Shown piece by piece: positions 5,429 to 6,489 of a DNA stretch of 6,489 nt. The DNA is from Desulfobacterales bacterium (lineage in GTDB: Bacteria > Desulfobacterota > Desulfobacteria > Desulfobacterales > 4be13): assembly GCA_029940115.1 (NCBI GenBank), contig JAOZRQ010000123.1:1-6489 (forward strand), written 5' to 3'. How positions within the stretch are numbered: the stretch's first letter is position 1; each line of letters starts with the position of its first letter. The notes under the pieces are model-generated. The model was not told the DNA's origin and did not search any database. It saw only the letters and a program-made list of their open reading frames with translations. The translations under genes and the position numbers were made by a program.

Positions 5429-5450
5429 TCTGGGTGCTTGGAAACAGCGC

Positions 5451-5609
5451 GTGAAAGATGAGGCGCATCCTTATTATAAGGATACGGCCGAGTATCTGGA
5501 AATTGTCATGCAATACGGGAAACCGTGGCGCGGGAAGGCGGGTTCTGGAAAGGATGACCGAATCCAAAAATCGGAAATGGCTGTGACCAAAAAAAAATGG
5601 AACTGCTGA
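5451..5609 (+). CDS. Doubtful small ORF, hypothetical protein
   Basis: I do not recognise this product. From GTG 5451 it would be a hydrophilic, lysine-rich protein of 52 residues, with HPYYKDTAEYLEIVMQYGKPWRG in its first half and a basic tail ending KKKWNC. The frame is open further upstream to ATG 5361, inside the end of mutL, and an 82-residue version overlapping mutL by 68 nt is possible. Neither start has a good ribosome binding site. The stop is followed by an AT-rich leader to the next gene. The first part looks protein-like, so this may be a genuine small gene downstream of mutL, a decayed gene end, or chance. No signal peptide or membrane segment is seen. Confidence 0.3.
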   Translation: MKDEAHPYYKDTAEYLEIVMQYGKPWRGKAGSGKDDRIQKSEMAVTKKKWNC

Positions 5610-5732
5610 TTTTAATTGTTGACCCAAGCGTTTTTTTATGGTAAGGTTGTCTATTCTGGATACAGAGGAAAATATCGGAAAACTTATTATGGCTTGGTAC
5701 TTAAGTTGCAACATGAAATAAGGAGGCACAAC

Positions 5733-6284
5733 ATGCAAGACCAAAAAACGGAAAAACAGGACGCAAAGAAGGCAGGAAAGACCGAAAATCAGGCAACTCA
5801 AGCAGAGGGGACTGAGGAGTTGGTGGTGCTGGACATCTCCAAAGAAGGAATCGACAAGTTGATCAGGCACCATGCGTACGGCTCAATGGCAGTCGGCCTC
5901 ATTCCCGTACCCTTGGTGGATTTTGCAGGCGTCACCTTGGTCCAGTTGAACATGCTCAGGGCGCTTGGCAAGAGATATAATGTGCCGTTTTCCAAGGGTG
6001 TGGCGAAGAACATCCTCTCCTCTCTCGTCGGCGGCGCGGTGCCGGCGGTGGCATCCCCTGCCTTGGCGGCAAGCCTTGCCAAAATGGTACCCGCAGTCGG
6101 CGTGACGGTTGGCGTGGTGACCATGCCGATAGTTGCCGGCGCATCCACTTACGCGGTGGGCAAAGTCTTCATCCAGCACTTTGCATCTGGCGGAACCTTC
6201 CTGACCTTTGATCCAGACAAGGTGAAGGAGTACTATGCAGAAATGTTCAAGGAAGGGCAGAAGGTCGCCACAGAGCTCAAGTAA
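5733..6284 (+). CDS. DUF697-like membrane protein
   Basis: The function is not established for this family, whose members are membrane proteins often linked to, or fused with, GTPases. The 183-residue product starts with a hydrophilic Lys/Gln/Glu-rich tail (1-30). A segment follows with the DUF697 pattern: HHAYGSMAVGLIPVPLVDFA (46-65), then TLVQLNMLRALGKRYNVPF (68-86). A long hydrophobic Gly/Ala-rich stretch (95-146) could form two membrane helices, and the C-terminus (160-183) is charged. No signal peptide is seen. ATG 5733 is chosen for its strong ribosome binding site AGGAGG (5721-5726, 6 nt spacing); the open frame upstream to 5616 lacks family features. It is 304 bp downstream of mutL, so an own promoter is likely, though none is convincing. 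No GTPase gene is visible in the window. The DUF697 match is by eye. Confidence 0.8.
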   Translation: MQDQKTEKQDAKKAGKTENQATQAEGTEELVVLDISKEGIDKLIRHHAYGSMAVGLIPVPLVDFAGVTLVQLNMLRALGKRYNVPFSKGVAKNILSSLVGGAVPAVASPALAASLAKMVPAVGVTVGVVTMPIVAGASTYAVGKVFIQHFASGGTFLTFDPDKVKEYYAEMFKEGQKVATELK

Positions 6285-6292
6285 AGGAGCCC

Positions 6293-6337
6293 CCCGTGCC
6301 TTCTCCGCTCATGTCCGGCAACAGGGGAGAGCACGGG
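6293..6337 (+). terminator. Imperfect hairpin after the DUF697-like gene
   Basis: CCCGTGC (6293-6299) pairs with GCACGGG (6331-6337), and after a 2-nt bulge TCTCC (6302-6306) pairs with GGAGA (6326-6330). It begins 8 nt after the stop codon, a plausible place for a transcript end, but no T-run follows it directly, so terminator function is uncertain. Confidence 0.35.
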
Positions 6338-6340
6338 CAA

Positions 6341-6363
6341 GGCCATGATCTTCGTTTCGGCCA
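6341..6363. repeat. Dispersed 23-mer, copy 2
   Basis: Matches 3277-3299 at 21 of 23 positions in the same orientation, about 3.06 kb away. Both copies are intergenic and both begin with GGCC and end with GGCCA. Confidence 0.6.
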
Positions 6364-6432
6364 CTTTTCTTGATATTGATCGCAGCAATAAAGAGCAAGA
6401 TTAAGATTAAGGAACGGTAACCGAACAACTTC

Positions 6433-6489
6433 CCCGCTCCTGCCGGAACCTGTCCCTGACAATCCGGCAGGCATCTCGGATTTGCCAAT
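6433..6489. repeat. Diverged copy of the mosaic palindrome at the right edge
   Basis: It starts with the same CCCGCTCCTGCCGG as the 51-bp repeats at 1933 and 1990, and returns to AATCCGGCAGGC at 6461-6472, followed by a GGATTTGCCAAT tail. The loop is replaced by a longer stretch (6447-6460), leaving an 8-bp stem (6439-6446 with 6464-6471). The window ends inside the repeat region. Confidence 0.75.

Noticed and set aside
5625..5640. T-run as a mutL terminator
   Set aside because: No stable hairpin precedes the seven-T run.
5619..5647. Promoter-like TTGACC with a TAAGGT -10 upstream of the DUF697-like gene
   Set aside because: The -10 matches only three of six positions, and the better TATGGT is spaced only 12 bp; too weak to call.
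5616..5732. 39-codon upstream extension of the DUF697-like protein
   Set aside because: The strong AGGAGG site precedes ATG 5733, and the extension has no family features.

Overview
This 6.5-kb window looks like a chromosomal housekeeping segment from a mesophilic Gram-negative bacterium. It is best explained as a deltaproteobacterium in the sense of Desulfobacterota (a sulfate-reducer-like genome). That placement is inferred from overall protein flavour, gene mix and the repeat-rich spacers; no marker in the window proves it. Spacers are long and packed with short palindromic and tandem repeats, while the genes are intact and ordinary.

Layout, left to right. Positions 1-105 hold a palindrome and three 20-bp tandem repeats. 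greA (175-642, TTG start) and rpoZ (722-940) follow on the plus strand, encoding a transcript-cleavage factor and the omega subunit of RNA polymerase; a triplicated 14-mer with a hairpin separates them. A 59-bp palindromic element nested inside a second inverted repeat lies between rpoZ and a TtcA-family PP-loop ATPase gene (1096-1839, plus). A 343-bp repeat mosaic then separates this gene from a convergent D-amino-acid transaminase gene (2183-3022, minus). A 417-bp divergent spacer follows, carrying a second 59-bp palindrome, a likely promoter, a dispersed 23-mer and a half copy of the 59-bp element. Next come mutL (3440-5428, GTG start, endonuclease-type), a doubtful small ORF, and a DUF697-like membrane protein gene (5733-6284). 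The last 200 bp return to repeats.

Functionally, greA and rpoZ share the transcription theme and may be co-transcribed. The TtcA-like protein acts in tRNA thiolation, the transaminase in D-amino acid (D-Glu/D-Ala, peptidoglycan precursor) metabolism, and MutL in mismatch repair. I see no single pathway linking them and no clear defence, mobile or biosynthetic system.

The most interesting signal is the repeats. The 26-bp palindrome family that fills the spacers also occurs twice inside the mutL reading frame, in its non-conserved linker, where it is translated as PAGF-x-x-PAG peptides. That suggests repeat elements colonising a protein-coding gene at a tolerant site. A separate 59-bp palindrome has two full copies and one half copy in the window.
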